This document shows positions 44,384 through 53,275 of a stretch of 64,000 nt of DNA, in pieces (position 1 is the first letter of the stretch; each line of letters begins with the position of its first letter). The translations under genes and the position numbers were made by a program. The DNA lies in contig NZ_JAHAJN010000001.1 of the NCBI RefSeq assembly GCF_018372215.1, positions 62,001-126,000 on the forward strand, read 5' to 3'. The notes under the pieces were generated by a model. It was not told where the DNA came from. It ran no database searches and worked only from the letters and a program-made list of their open reading frames with translations. This DNA comes from Negativicoccus succinicivorans (GTDB taxonomy: Bacteria > Bacillota > Negativicutes > Veillonellales > Negativicoccaceae).

Positions 44384-44839
44384 ATGACCATTCAAGAAAC
44401 CCTGCAGCGTGACATGAAAGAGGCCATGAAGGCCAAAGAAGATGGCAAGCTTGCACTCTCGGTCATCCGCATGGCTCGCGCCGCGATTAAAAATGCTGAG
44501 ATTGACAGCTCTGCGCCTTTAGCAGAAGAAGATGTCATAGGTATTTTAGCGAAAGAAATGAAACTCCGGAAAGACTCTTTGGCGGAGTTTGAAAAATCAG
44601 ATCGTCATGATCTGATCACGCAAACTAAAGCAGAGATTGAAGTATTGAGTCGCTATTTGCCGCAGCCTGTCAGTGTAGAAGAAGTAAGTAATATTGTTGC
44701 CGAAACTGCTTCTCGATTAGCGCCTGAAGAACGTAATATGGGAGCTTTGATGAAAGCAGTTATGCCTCGACTGAAAGGTCGGGCAGAGGGCAAGGTCGTC
44801 AACCAGGCTGTACGTGAATGGTTGGCCGGCAATAAATAG
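44384..44839 (+). CDS. yqeY: GatB/YqeY domain-containing protein
   Basis: A 151-residue YqeY-family protein, resembling the tail domain of the GatB amidotransferase subunit. It contains LSVIRMARAAIKNAEID and ALMKAVMPRLKGRAEGKVVNQ (in part). It may bind tRNA; the exact role is not known. AAGGTGA is 6 bases before the ATG at 44384. rpsU-yqeY is a conserved Firmicutes pair. Confidence 0.93.
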   Translation: MTIQETLQRDMKEAMKAKEDGKLALSVIRMARAAIKNAEIDSSAPLAEEDVIGILAKEMKLRKDSLAEFEKSDRHDLITQTKAEIEVLSRYLPQPVSVEEVSNIVAETASRLAPEERNMGALMKAVMPRLKGRAEGKVVNQAVREWLAGNK

Positions 44840-44856
44840 AATATTCGGTCAATGGG

Positions 44857-44889
44857 GACCTCAACTCGATATCGTGTTGAGGTCTTTTT
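44857..44889 (+). terminator. Hairpin with U-tract just before glnA; possible attenuator
   Basis: GACCTCAAC (44857-44865) pairs with GTTGAGGTC (44876-44884), and T5 follows; the loop TCGATATCGT can itself pair. The glnA Shine-Dalgarno (GAGGAGG) begins 4-5 bases later. It may terminate rpsU-yqeY or control entry into glnA. Confidence 0.8.
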
Positions 44890-44905
44890 ATTGAGGAGGA
44901 ACCAA

Positions 44906-46810
44906 ATGAACATGTTACGCGATGAAGAACTGCTTTATGTCATTCCCGCAGGCAAATACGGTAAGGAAGGCGTGCTTTCGCTATTAGCACAGTACCCTGA
45001 AATTCAATATGTTTCCATTGTCGGGATTGATATGGCCGGTAACGATACCGATGAACGTATTCCGATTGAATTGTTTTTTAAAAATTATAACGACTTTTTC
45101 TCCGGTGATGCAGTACAAACCGATGGTTCATCGGTGGTTCTCCCCACGATTGCTACACTGAATAATGCTCGAATCGATATGATCGCAGACCCGGACGTAA
45201 ACTGGGTGGTTGACTACAATTACGATCATTTGGATCCACAAACGGGAAAGCCGATCGGGACACTCCGCATTCCGGCCTTTTTGATCCACAATGGAGAAAT
45301 GGTAGATGCCCGTTCGATCTTGAAACGCAGTATTGCGTATGTTGAACAGGAGATTTTAGATTTACTTTCGACGCATACGGTTCCGGGGATGGAACACGTT
45401 AATGTCAAAGAAATTGACGAGCTTTTGTTTACCACAGCGACCGAACTCGAATTTTGGGTAAAAACGCCGAGCCAGCCGATCGACAGTCGCGCATTGTCGG
45501 TGTCACAGCGTATGAAGGAACAATACTGGCAACGAACCCACGGAGCGGTTCGTACCGCGATGGAAGAATCCATTGAACTTTTAAAAAAGTTAGGTCTACA
45601 GCCTGAAATGGGTCATAAAGAAGTGGGCGGTGTAAAACCGCGCATTGATGACAACGGGCGTCTTATAAACATTCTGGAGCAGTTGGAAATTGACTGGAAA
45701 TTTTCGTCCAGTCCGCTACAGACTGCAGATAACGAATTGGAAGCGCGTATTATTATTCGCGAAACATTTCGTAAACACGGTTTGGAAGTTACTTTTAAAG
45801 CGAAACCGATTCACGGTGTCGCCGGTAGCGGTAAACATACGCATATCGGCCTGTCTGCAAAAATGAAATCGGGTAAGGTGGTGAACTTGTTTGCGCCGAA
45901 AAACATGAAAGAAGACTTTGTAAGCGTACTCGGTTATGGCGCGATCATGGGCATTTTGAAAAATTACGAGGCAATGAATCCATTTATCAGTTCCACAACG
46001 GATGCATTAAATCGTTTACAGCCGGGATTTGAAGCACCGGTTTGTATTGTTACATCCCTCGGTCAAGCGCCGGAGATTCCGTCGCGAAATCGCACCATTT
46101 TGATCGGTTTAATCCGTGATCTTAAAAACCCGTTGGCTACTCGCTTTGAGTTGCGTGCACCGAATCCGTACACGAATACATATACTTGCATTGCCTTGTG
46201 CTACCTCGCCGCACTGGACGGCATTAAATATGCGGTGACGAGCGGTAAAACAACGGATGAGTTGTTGGCAGAATTGTCGAAAGCCCCGGGAGATAACGCC
46301 GATTATTTGGAAAAAGATCGAGCGTATCGCAGTGAAGAAGATGTCTTTGAAATGTTCACCGAAGAGGAACGTCAGCATCATTTCTCGCGTCCGCCGGCAA
46401 CCGTTTGGGAAAACATCAAAATGTTGCGTGAGAATCCTGACAAACAGGAGGCGTTAGCGGCAGGAGATACGTTCTCGAAGCGACTGATGGAATCCTTTTT
46501 GACAGGGGTCGTCAACCGTTGGAAACTGGAATTGCACAATCGAATCATTAATGAAGCAATGCACCGTTTGTGCTCATATAGAGAATTACCGGCGGATAAC
46601 GAGTTGGATCGTAAGCGTTGGAAAGAAATTGTTTCCCGTCGTAATGAACTTGCGAAAGACGATATCGGAAAAAAGAGTATTTTTACACAAATTCGCTCGT
46701 TGCTGGTGGAGGGCGATTATGATCAGGCCTCTGCAATGCAGATTGAAATGGATAAAAAGTTGCAGGAGCTGGATGATCTTTACCATACTTACAAAGAAAA
46801 CATTTTTTAG
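44906..46810 (+). CDS. Glutamine synthetase, long (about 630-residue) form
   Basis: A 634-residue glutamine synthetase, longer than type I (about 450). The catalytic domain has the ammonia/glutamate-binding block IHGVAGSGKHTHIGLSAKM and SRNRTILIGLI, equivalent to the GSI RNRSA-type arginine loop; MGHKEVGGVKPRID is an earlier metal-site segment. A long C-terminal helical region follows (from about residue 470). It resembles the type III-like or clostridial long glutamine synthetases. It makes glutamine from glutamate, ammonia and ATP. AGGAGG is 5 bases before the ATG at 44906; an upstream in-frame codon at 44852 lies before the hairpin and is rejected. Confidence 0.88.
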   Translation: MNMLRDEELLYVIPAGKYGKEGVLSLLAQYPEIQYVSIVGIDMAGNDTDERIPIELFFKNYNDFFSGDAVQTDGSSVVLPTIATLNNARIDMIADPDVNWVVDYNYDHLDPQTGKPIGTLRIPAFLIHNGEMVDARSILKRSIAYVEQEILDLLSTHTVPGMEHVNVKEIDELLFTTATELEFWVKTPSQPIDSRALSVSQRMKEQYWQRTHGAVRTAMEESIELLKKLGLQPEMGHKEVGGVKPRIDDNGRLINILEQLEIDWKFSSSPLQTADNELEARIIIRETFRKHGLEVTFKAKPIHGVAGSGKHTHIGLSAKMKSGKVVNLFAPKNMKEDFVSVLGYGAIMGILKNYEAMNPFISSTTDALNRLQPGFEAPVCIVTSLGQAPEIPSRNRTILIGLIRDLKNPLATRFELRAPNPYTNTYTCIALCYLAALDGIKYAVTSGKTTDELLAELSKAPGDNADYLEKDRAYRSEEDVFEMFTEEERQHHFSRPPATVWENIKMLRENPDKQEALAAGDTFSKRLMESFLTGVVNRWKLELHNRIINEAMHRLCSYRELPADNELDRKRWKEIVSRRNELAKDDIGKKSIFTQIRSLLVEGDYDQASAMQIEMDKKLQELDDLYHTYKENIF

Positions 46811-46811
46811 C

Positions 46812-46852
46812 ATTAAAAAGAAGCCGAGACAGCGTCTCGGCTTCTTTTTAAT
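46812..46852 (+). terminator. Terminator after glutamine synthetase gene
   Basis: A perfect 19-bp stem (46812-46830 with 46834-46852) around a 3-base loop. Confidence 0.93.
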
Positions 46853-46899
46853 AGATGCATAAGGAATATGTTACAATAACTGTACGTAAGGAGTAAATA

Positions 46900-48630
46900 A
46901 TGAATTATCGACAGTTTTTCAAACGGTTTTTATGGCCGCATTTTCCGGTTTACTTTTTGGGTATTCTACTTTTAATTGCAGTAGACGCATTGCAATTATG
47001 GGTGCCCAAATTACTGGGGGCCGCGATAGATGATATCAGTTTAGGGAAAACATATCTCGCCAGCTATGTGGGCAATATTTTGCTGTTGGGGCTGGCAATT
47101 TTAGTGTGCAAATTTGGCTACCGCCTTTGTATTCTCGGTCAAATGCGCAAAAGTGAATATTTGATGCGAGATGCAATTGTCAAAAAATCCATCCGATTAC
47201 CGGTGCAATTTTACGAAAAACATGGTCCCGGCAAAATCATGGCTTTACTTATCAATGACGTAACGTCGATCCGAATTGCATTCGGTTTAGGGATGCTACT
47301 TTTGGTAGATGCGATCTTTCTAAACGGTTTGGCGCTTTGGATGATGGCAAGCCAAATCACATTAGAGTTGGCGGTGCGTGTTTTATTGCCAATGCCGCTA
47401 ATTTTGCTGGCTGCAGTTTTGCTCGGACGTGTGGTACGTAAACGATTTCGTCATGTGCAGGACCTGTTCAGTAATCTGACCGAATATACGCAAGAACTGT
47501 TTCTTGGCCTGCCTATCATTAAAAGTCTTGTCGAAGAAGCATCCGTGGCACGATATTTTGCAACATTAAATGAAGAAAATATGCAGGGCAACTTATCACT
47601 TGCCCGCGTGCAAGCTGTATTTATACCGATGATTCGTATTTTACCGATGATTTGCTATGCAGTTTCACTTTTTATTTGTGGCAGACTGGTTATCAACGAT
47701 GAAATTTCCGTCGGTGATTTTGTAGCTATAAACGGGTATATCGGTATGCTGATCATGGCCACGATGGGAGTCGGTGGCTTGATTGCGGTGATGAATCGGG
47801 CTTTGGGCTCATATGATCGTCTGCGCGAGTATTTTGAATGGCCGGAAGAACAGGCAACGGATGACTGCGCGGACCATCGAGACAGTGTGCCTGCACAAGC
47901 AAAGGTTCGCGCAGAACATCTTACCTTTACCTATCCCGAAGCGGACGCACCGGCGCTTTGCGATGTGAATCTAACTATTCCCGAAGGGGCATTTGTTGGG
48001 CTCGTCGGCGCACCGGGCAGCGGCAAGACTACATTTTTCAAATTGTTGCTTCGCTTGTACAATCCGCCGGCAGGTACGTTGTTTATTAATGACAAAGATG
48101 TGCGTTCGTACTGTTTAGAAGACTTGCGCGCGCTGAGCGGGTTTGTTCCGCAGGAGCAAATTCTTTTTTCAAAAACAGTGGCTGACAATATCACTTTTCC
48201 CGCACCCGCGCAGGAGCAGGATATGGATTATGTCCAACAGTTAATGGATGATACGGCGATTTCACTTTCTTTGCAGGATCGTTTACAGGGGCCAAGCAGC
48301 AAATTGCAGGAGGCAGGTACGGATCTCTCCGGAGGACAACGACAGCGTATCGGAATTGCTCGTGCTTTATATAAACGGGCCCCCTTGTTGCTTTTGGATG
48401 ATGTTTTTTCGGCACTCGATTTTCAAACGGCTGCGATGATTGAAGAAAGTATTTTAAAACTGCGTCGAAAATATACGATCCTTTTTATTTCCCAGCGCAT
48501 TGATGCCTTGCGTGATGCCGATATTATCTTCGTTTTTAAAGATGGACACATCGTTGAACAGGGCACTCATGAGGAACTGTGGAATCGGCACGGCGAGTAT
48601 TACGTTTTATATCATCAGCAGGAGGCATAA
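46900..48630 (+). CDS. Heterodimeric ABC exporter, subunit with degenerate catalytic site
   Basis: A 576-residue exporter half with a six-helix membrane domain (residues 1-310) and an ATPase domain. Walker A is VGAPGSGKTTFFKLL and the signature LSGGQRQRIGIARAL is intact. The residue after Walker B is Asp (LLLDDVFSALD) rather than the catalytic Glu, and the switch His is Gln (LFISQRIDAL). This is the pattern of the non-catalytic half of heterodimeric exporters (for example TM287/288, BmrCD). It starts 4 bases before its partner. The substrate, drug or lipid, is unknown. Confidence 0.92.
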   Translation: MNYRQFFKRFLWPHFPVYFLGILLLIAVDALQLWVPKLLGAAIDDISLGKTYLASYVGNILLLGLAILVCKFGYRLCILGQMRKSEYLMRDAIVKKSIRLPVQFYEKHGPGKIMALLINDVTSIRIAFGLGMLLLVDAIFLNGLALWMMASQITLELAVRVLLPMPLILLAAVLLGRVVRKRFRHVQDLFSNLTEYTQELFLGLPIIKSLVEEASVARYFATLNEENMQGNLSLARVQAVFIPMIRILPMICYAVSLFICGRLVINDEISVGDFVAINGYIGMLIMATMGVGGLIAVMNRALGSYDRLREYFEWPEEQATDDCADHRDSVPAQAKVRAEHLTFTYPEADAPALCDVNLTIPEGAFVGLVGAPGSGKTTFFKLLLRLYNPPAGTLFINDKDVRSYCLEDLRALSGFVPQEQILFSKTVADNITFPAPAQEQDMDYVQQLMDDTAISLSLQDRLQGPSSKLQEAGTDLSGGQRQRIGIARALYKRAPLLLLDDVFSALDFQTAAMIEESILKLRRKYTILFISQRIDALRDADIIFVFKDGHIVEQGTHEELWNRHGEYYVLYHQQEA

Positions 48631-48633
48631 GCG

Positions 48634-50370
48634 ATGGCGAATAAACAACGAAAAAATCGCCGCGATTTGAAGCAACTCCGGCTCTTGTTTAATTATGCAA
48701 AACCGTATTACGGTTGGTGGGTATTGGCCGGAATATTGGTAGCGGTGACAGTGGGACTCGATCTGTTGCGTCCGTACTTATTAAAATACGCGATCAGCGA
48801 TATATTTCCCGTGAAAGATCTTAACGCTTTATACAGGGTCGGTTGGTTGTATTTGACAACGGTATTTCTAAGCGTCGGACTTTTATATTTGTTGAATTTT
48901 TCTTTGCAATATGTGGGGCAAAATATTATTTATCGTATTCGTCAAAACGTTTTCGAACGCATTTTAGTGCAGTCGGAAAGTTCGCTGAAACGCTACAAAA
49001 CCGGTAATTTAGTCACCAAGGTAACGAATGACACAGATGCGATTCGCGCTCTTTTTATCGAGGTTTTAATTCCTTTTTGCGGTGACTTTTTAATGATGGT
49101 CGGCATCATTGTAATTTTGCTGCAAATGCATATGCGCCTCGCCTTGGCATCTTTGACAGTAATGATTTTACTGGGAATTGCGGTATATATTTTCCGCCAA
49201 TACAGCCGTCGCGCGTATCGCAAAGTGCGTTCCTGTATTTCTGTTTCCAACAGTTTTATTCAGGAAGCGATGAGCGGTATCATGATTGTCAAATCATACA
49301 ATGCGGAAAAAGCAGTAATTAAAGAGTATGATACGATTAATCAGGCCTATGTCACGGCAGGAATTCAAGAGGTCCGTACATTTTCCGTCTTTCGACCGTT
49401 TGTCGATTTTACTTATTTTATTTGTGTAGTGCTGATTTTAGGTTATACCAATTTTGCCATCGATATTACGGATGCGGCACTCGTGTTTGTTTTCATTCAG
49501 TATATTGAGAAGTTTTTTGCTCCGGTTCGCGGCATGGCAGAACGCTACAATACCTTGCAGTCTGCCTTGGCAGGGGGCGATCGCGTGGGCGAACTTTGGG
49601 AGCAAACGAGCGTGACGGAAATCGACGATCGCCCGGATTTTGAAGAGCCGTTCAGGTCTTTAGAGTTTGAGAATGTCTGGTTCCACTATGGTGACGAGGA
49701 AAAATGGGTGCTGAAAGATGTTTCCTTCCATGTCGATAATGGAGAGTTGGTGGGTATTGCTGGCACGTCAGGGGCAGGTAAAACGACAGTGATGTCGCTT
49801 GCATTGCGCATGTATATTCCGCAACGGGGACGTATTCTTTTAAACGACAAACCGATTGAAGATTATTCGATTACATCCACACGTACACTCTTGGGTTACG
49901 TTTTTCAAAATCAGCATTTGTTTAAAGGCACGGTGGCGGAAAATATCAGCTTACATAATCCGACGTTAACACCGGAACGGATTATTCATGCCTTGCAAAA
50001 AGTAAATCTTTGGGATGAAATTCAACAATTACCGCAAGGTATTTATACCCAGGCGGGATATCTGGGGAGCTTTTTTTCGGCGGGAGAGCGACAGTTGTTA
50101 TCGTTAGCTCGTGTGATGGCGCGACGGTATCCGGTGTTGGTTTTGGATGAAGCGACCGCGAATATGGATAGCGCTACGGAAGAAAGAATTCAAAAATCCC
50201 TAGCCGGTATTCGCGGTGAACGTACGATTCTTTTGATTGCACATCGCTTGTCGACGATTCGGAATGCGGATCGTATTTATGTATTTCAGGAAGGTCGGAT
50301 TATTCAGACCGGTACTTATCAGGAATTGGCCAATACATCAGGATACTTTCGGGAGTTGTTGGAATCGTGA
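48634..50370 (+). CDS. Heterodimeric ABC exporter, catalytic subunit
   Basis: A 578-residue partner of the preceding gene. Walker A GTSGAGKTTVMSLAL, Walker B VLVLDEATANMD with the catalytic Glu and switch His in LLIAHRLSTI are intact. The signature is altered (FSAGERQLLSLARV instead of LSGGQ), so the ATP site that pairs this signature with the degenerate Walker site of the first subunit would be non-hydrolytic. It has six membrane helices. The stop overlaps the following methyltransferase GTG start. Confidence 0.92.
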   Translation: MANKQRKNRRDLKQLRLLFNYAKPYYGWWVLAGILVAVTVGLDLLRPYLLKYAISDIFPVKDLNALYRVGWLYLTTVFLSVGLLYLLNFSLQYVGQNIIYRIRQNVFERILVQSESSLKRYKTGNLVTKVTNDTDAIRALFIEVLIPFCGDFLMMVGIIVILLQMHMRLALASLTVMILLGIAVYIFRQYSRRAYRKVRSCISVSNSFIQEAMSGIMIVKSYNAEKAVIKEYDTINQAYVTAGIQEVRTFSVFRPFVDFTYFICVVLILGYTNFAIDITDAALVFVFIQYIEKFFAPVRGMAERYNTLQSALAGGDRVGELWEQTSVTEIDDRPDFEEPFRSLEFENVWFHYGDEEKWVLKDVSFHVDNGELVGIAGTSGAGKTTVMSLALRMYIPQRGRILLNDKPIEDYSITSTRTLLGYVFQNQHLFKGTVAENISLHNPTLTPERIIHALQKVNLWDEIQQLPQGIYTQAGYLGSFFSAGERQLLSLARVMARRYPVLVLDEATANMDSATEERIQKSLAGIRGERTILLIAHRLSTIRNADRIYVFQEGRIIQTGTYQELANTSGYFRELLES

Positions 50371-51194
50371 AAAAAGAAATTTCCAGCTTACAAAATCCGC
50401 ATTGGAAACGGGTTTGTGCGCTATCTCAACGTAAATATCGTGAGCAGTACGGTGCGTTTCTGGTGGAAGGTGCACGTGCTGTGGAAGTCATCTTGCAATC
50501 GGCCGATTTGCAATATGAGATCTGGGCTACCGAGACAGGTCTGCAGGTGAGTGGCCTTACCATAGCGGAAAAGACGCCTCTTTTTATAGTGCCTTCGAAG
50601 ATGTTCAAAGCACTCGCGCAAACGGAATCCAGTCAGGAAATTGCAGCAGTTGTAAAAATAGCAAGCTTACCGAAGGAAACAGACACAAAATCAGGTCCCA
50701 TTGCAGTATTGTGCGGTGTTCAGGACCCCGGAAATGCGGGGACAATAGTCCGCCTTGCGGCAGCGGCGGAGTGTGCTGCCGTTTGGACAACGAAAGGCAC
50801 TGTCGATTTATTTAACGATAAAGCCGTGCGCAGTTCCATGGGGACTATTTTACAAATTCCTGTGGTGCAGCAGATTGTTCCGAAAGATTTATATGATGCG
50901 GCCCGCAAACGGCAGATGCCGCTTTGGGCTACCACACTTGGTGAAAGTGTATCGTATGAAACGATGCCTTCACAGCGTAATGTTTTTTGGCTTTTCGGTA
51001 ACGAAGGTAAAGGCATTCCTGAAGAAATTTTACAGCAGGCCGATGCGCGTTTCCATATTCCGATATCGCCTACTGTAGAATCACTTAATGTAGCCATGGC
51101 GGCAGCGATTATTTTATTTCATCATCGCTTGGTGAGGAAAGGGACAGGCTATGACGGAACCTCTCGAAAATTGGCTAAAAGCATGGAAAAATAA
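50367..51194 (+). CDS. TrmH/SpoU family RNA 2'-O-methyltransferase
   Basis: A 275-residue SPOUT methyltransferase. The N-terminal substrate-binding part (REQYGAFLVEGARAVEVIL) is followed by the knotted SAM domain: VLCGVQDPGNAGTIVRLAAA, FGNEGKGIPEEIL and VESLNVAMAAAIILF. Likely an rRNA methylase; the exact nucleotide is unknown. The GTG start overlaps the ABC gene stop by 4 bases. The 3' end overlaps the larB remnant. Confidence 0.93.
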   Translation: MKKEISSLQNPHWKRVCALSQRKYREQYGAFLVEGARAVEVILQSADLQYEIWATETGLQVSGLTIAEKTPLFIVPSKMFKALAQTESSQEIAAVVKIASLPKETDTKSGPIAVLCGVQDPGNAGTIVRLAAAAECAAVWTTKGTVDLFNDKAVRSSMGTILQIPVVQQIVPKDLYDAARKRQMPLWATTLGESVSYETMPSQRNVFWLFGNEGKGIPEEILQQADARFHIPISPTVESLNVAMAAAIILFHHRLVRKGTGYDGTSRKLAKSMEK

Positions 51195-51908
51195 TGCCCT
51201 TGATCTGACTGAATTGGGAAAAAATATTCGGGAGTATTATGGTTTTACGGATATTAATCGCCTTTGCTGGGATGACAATCGCGTTCAGCGACAGGGGTTT
51301 CCCGAGGTGGTATTGGCCAGCGGAAAAACGTAAGAACAGCTTAGAGAGTTACTTTCATATGCAATAAATCAAAGCAAGCCCTTGCTTTTGACTCGGTTGA
51401 GTAAGGAAATGGGCGAATATTTACATACACTCGCACCGCAAGCTAAATGGGACGAGATTGGACGTGTATTTGCGTACGGCCACTGTTCCCATCAAACCAT
51501 ACGCTCTTTTGTGGCGGTAGTAACCGCCGGTGCCGCTGATGAAAGTGTAGCTCGTGAAGCGGTGGCAACACTTGAGTTTTTAGGCATTCCCGTGAAAGCA
51601 TATTATGATCGCGGTGTGGGGGCATACATCGCTTGCTGGCAGTTTGTAAAGAACTGAAGGATGCGCAAGTTTGCATTGCGATTGCCGGTATAGAGGGCGC
51701 TCTCCCTACGGTGATAAGCGGATTAATTCCGGCCCCGGTGATCGGAGTGCCGACTTCGGTGGGGTACGGTGTAGCGCAAAACGGCATGACGGCTCTTTTC
51801 GGGATGCTTACCAGCTGTGCAGATAAAGTCGCAGTGGTGAATATTGATAACGGTTATGGTGCTGCCCGAGTGGCTGCAGCAATTTGCCGAGAAAAGGATC
51901 CGTCATGA
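51151..51908 (+). pseudogene. larB: larB, broken by a stop codon and a frameshift
   Basis: Together three pieces rebuild a full-length LarB (about 250 residues), the pyridinium carboxylase/hydrolase of nickel-pincer cofactor synthesis. Piece 1 (51151-51333) ends at an in-frame TAA (51331-51333) where the family continues (VLASGKT then EQLRELL). Piece 2 continues in the same frame with FVAVVTAGAADESVAREA until a G5 run at 51618-51622, where one base is missing. Piece 3, in another frame, carries GIEGALPTVISGL and VPTSVGYG through VVNIDNGYGAARVAA. The stop overlaps the larC start (ATGA). Two independent lesions make it non-functional unless both are recoded. Confidence 0.85.
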
Positions 51909-52338
51909 AACAATTGGAGACTAATCTGGATGACATGACGCCGGAAACGCTTGCCTATGTGCAGGAACGACTTTTGGCGGCAGGTGCGCTGGATGTTTGG
52001 TATATCCCGATTGTTATGAAAAAAGTCGTCCGGCAGTTACCTTGTGTGTGCTTTGTGATGAAAAGCAATCGCAAGCGCTGGTTGACTTCATCTTGCAGGA
52101 AACAACCAGTTGGGGAGTACGCGAATTTACGTGTGAGCGAACGGTTTTACCCACGCAAGAAACAGAGATTTCCTTGTACGGTGAATCGGTGCGCGTGAAG
52201 TACGCTCGCGCAGAAAACAAGTACAAATGTAAGTCGGAGTATGAAGATTGTGCCCGTATTGCACGAGCGCAAAACATACCATTACGACAAGTGCAAGCGG
52301 AAGCGAAAATGAAAGGGGAAGATAGGCTTGCCAAATGA
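51905..52338 (+). pseudogene. larC: larC fragment (C-terminal part), frame-shifted
   Basis: Only about 144 codons matching the C-terminal portion of LarC, the nickel-insertion protein, are present; the N-terminal part of about 250 residues is missing. Frame 1 reads LETNLDDMTPETLAYVQERL and ends near VMKK; the continuation SRPAVTLCVLCDE is found only after a -1 shift at the A6-G run (52019-52025). LarC of Lactiplantibacillus plantarum is known to be made by programmed frameshifting between larC1 and larC2, so this break could be ancestral. With larB also broken and the N-terminus gone, the locus looks dead. Confidence 0.78.
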
Positions 52339-53266
52339 GTCGCCGGATGCTCTGCGTCAGAAATTGGCTCAGCGTCTGAAGCAATATGATATAATAATAA
52401 CTAATACAAAAGCGATCCCGTACGGTATCCAGTGGAAAGTTGTGCGCGCTGAAAAGACGGCAATTTTAAACACTTATCACGGTAAAAAAGGCTTCCGACT
52501 GGTGATCCAAACCAAGGATCCTGAATGGAAAGAAGAACTGGAAGCCCTGGCAACCAATCTTAATTCGTCTGGCGCGGAAGCGAAGAAAACCAAAGCGGCA
52601 ACGGAAGATAGAAAAGTAATTGACACGCATGTGATCGGTTGTGATGAATCCGGCAAGGGGGATGTACTGGGACCGCTTGTTGTCGCAGCCGTGTACCTTA
52701 CCAAAGATCAGGCTCGAGAAGTAGTATCATGGGGCGTTCGTGACAGTAAAGAACTGACCGATCTCCAAATTACGAAATTAGCACAACGTTTTCTGGATCA
52801 ATATGAGGATCAAGCTGAAATCACAATACTTGCTCCGCAATTATATAATGAAAAATATGCCGCTTACCAAAAAAACGGCAAAAACTTGAATGATCTTTTG
52901 ACTGATTTGCATTTCGCCAATATGAAAAAATTATTACAGCGTTTTCCTGCTGAGCAAATTATTTTGGATCGTTTTGCTCGCGAAGAACTAATGCAAAAAA
53001 AATGGGCGACGGCGCAAATTACCGTGCCTCTTTTGCAAACGCCTCGCGGCGAACGATACCCTGCGGTGGCAATGGCGTCTATCTTGGCCCGTGCCGCATT
53101 TGTAGATACGCTGGCAGCGTTGGGAGAAAAGTACCATACACAACTTCCCAAGGGGGCGTCGTTTATGGTGCGCCAGTTCTTGGTAAGTTTTGCACAAAAA
53201 CATGCACAAAAAGACTTACAAATGATCGGCAAATGGCACTTCTCAACGTTTGATCGTTATCGATAA
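52328..53266 (+). CDS. rnhC: Ribonuclease HIII
   Basis: A 312-residue RNase HIII. The N-terminal TBP-like substrate-binding domain (about residues 1-90) precedes the catalytic domain with GCDESGKGDVLGPLVVAAVY, GVRDSKEL and FARE, and the usual RNase H acidic residues. The start is TTG, overlapping the larC fragment by 11 bases. RNase HII is encoded at 25270. A combination of HII and HIII is typical of Firmicutes. Confidence 0.95.
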   Translation: MPNESPDALRQKLAQRLKQYDIIITNTKAIPYGIQWKVVRAEKTAILNTYHGKKGFRLVIQTKDPEWKEELEALATNLNSSGAEAKKTKAATEDRKVIDTHVIGCDESGKGDVLGPLVVAAVYLTKDQAREVVSWGVRDSKELTDLQITKLAQRFLDQYEDQAEITILAPQLYNEKYAAYQKNGKNLNDLLTDLHFANMKKLLQRFPAEQIILDRFAREELMQKKWATAQITVPLLQTPRGERYPAVAMASILARAAFVDTLAALGEKYHTQLPKGASFMVRQFLVSFAQKHAQKDLQMIGKWHFSTFDRYR

Positions 53267-53275
53267 GGAGCCAAT

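Noticed and set aside
44852..44905. Upstream start for glutamine synthetase
   Set aside because: It would place the terminator-like hairpin inside the coding region; the AGGAGG before 44906 decides the start.
51151..52338. Sequencing error as the sole cause of larB/larC breaks
   Set aside because: Three independent lesions plus a missing larC N-terminus in 1.2 kb while about 60 neighbouring genes are intact; still worth checking with reads.
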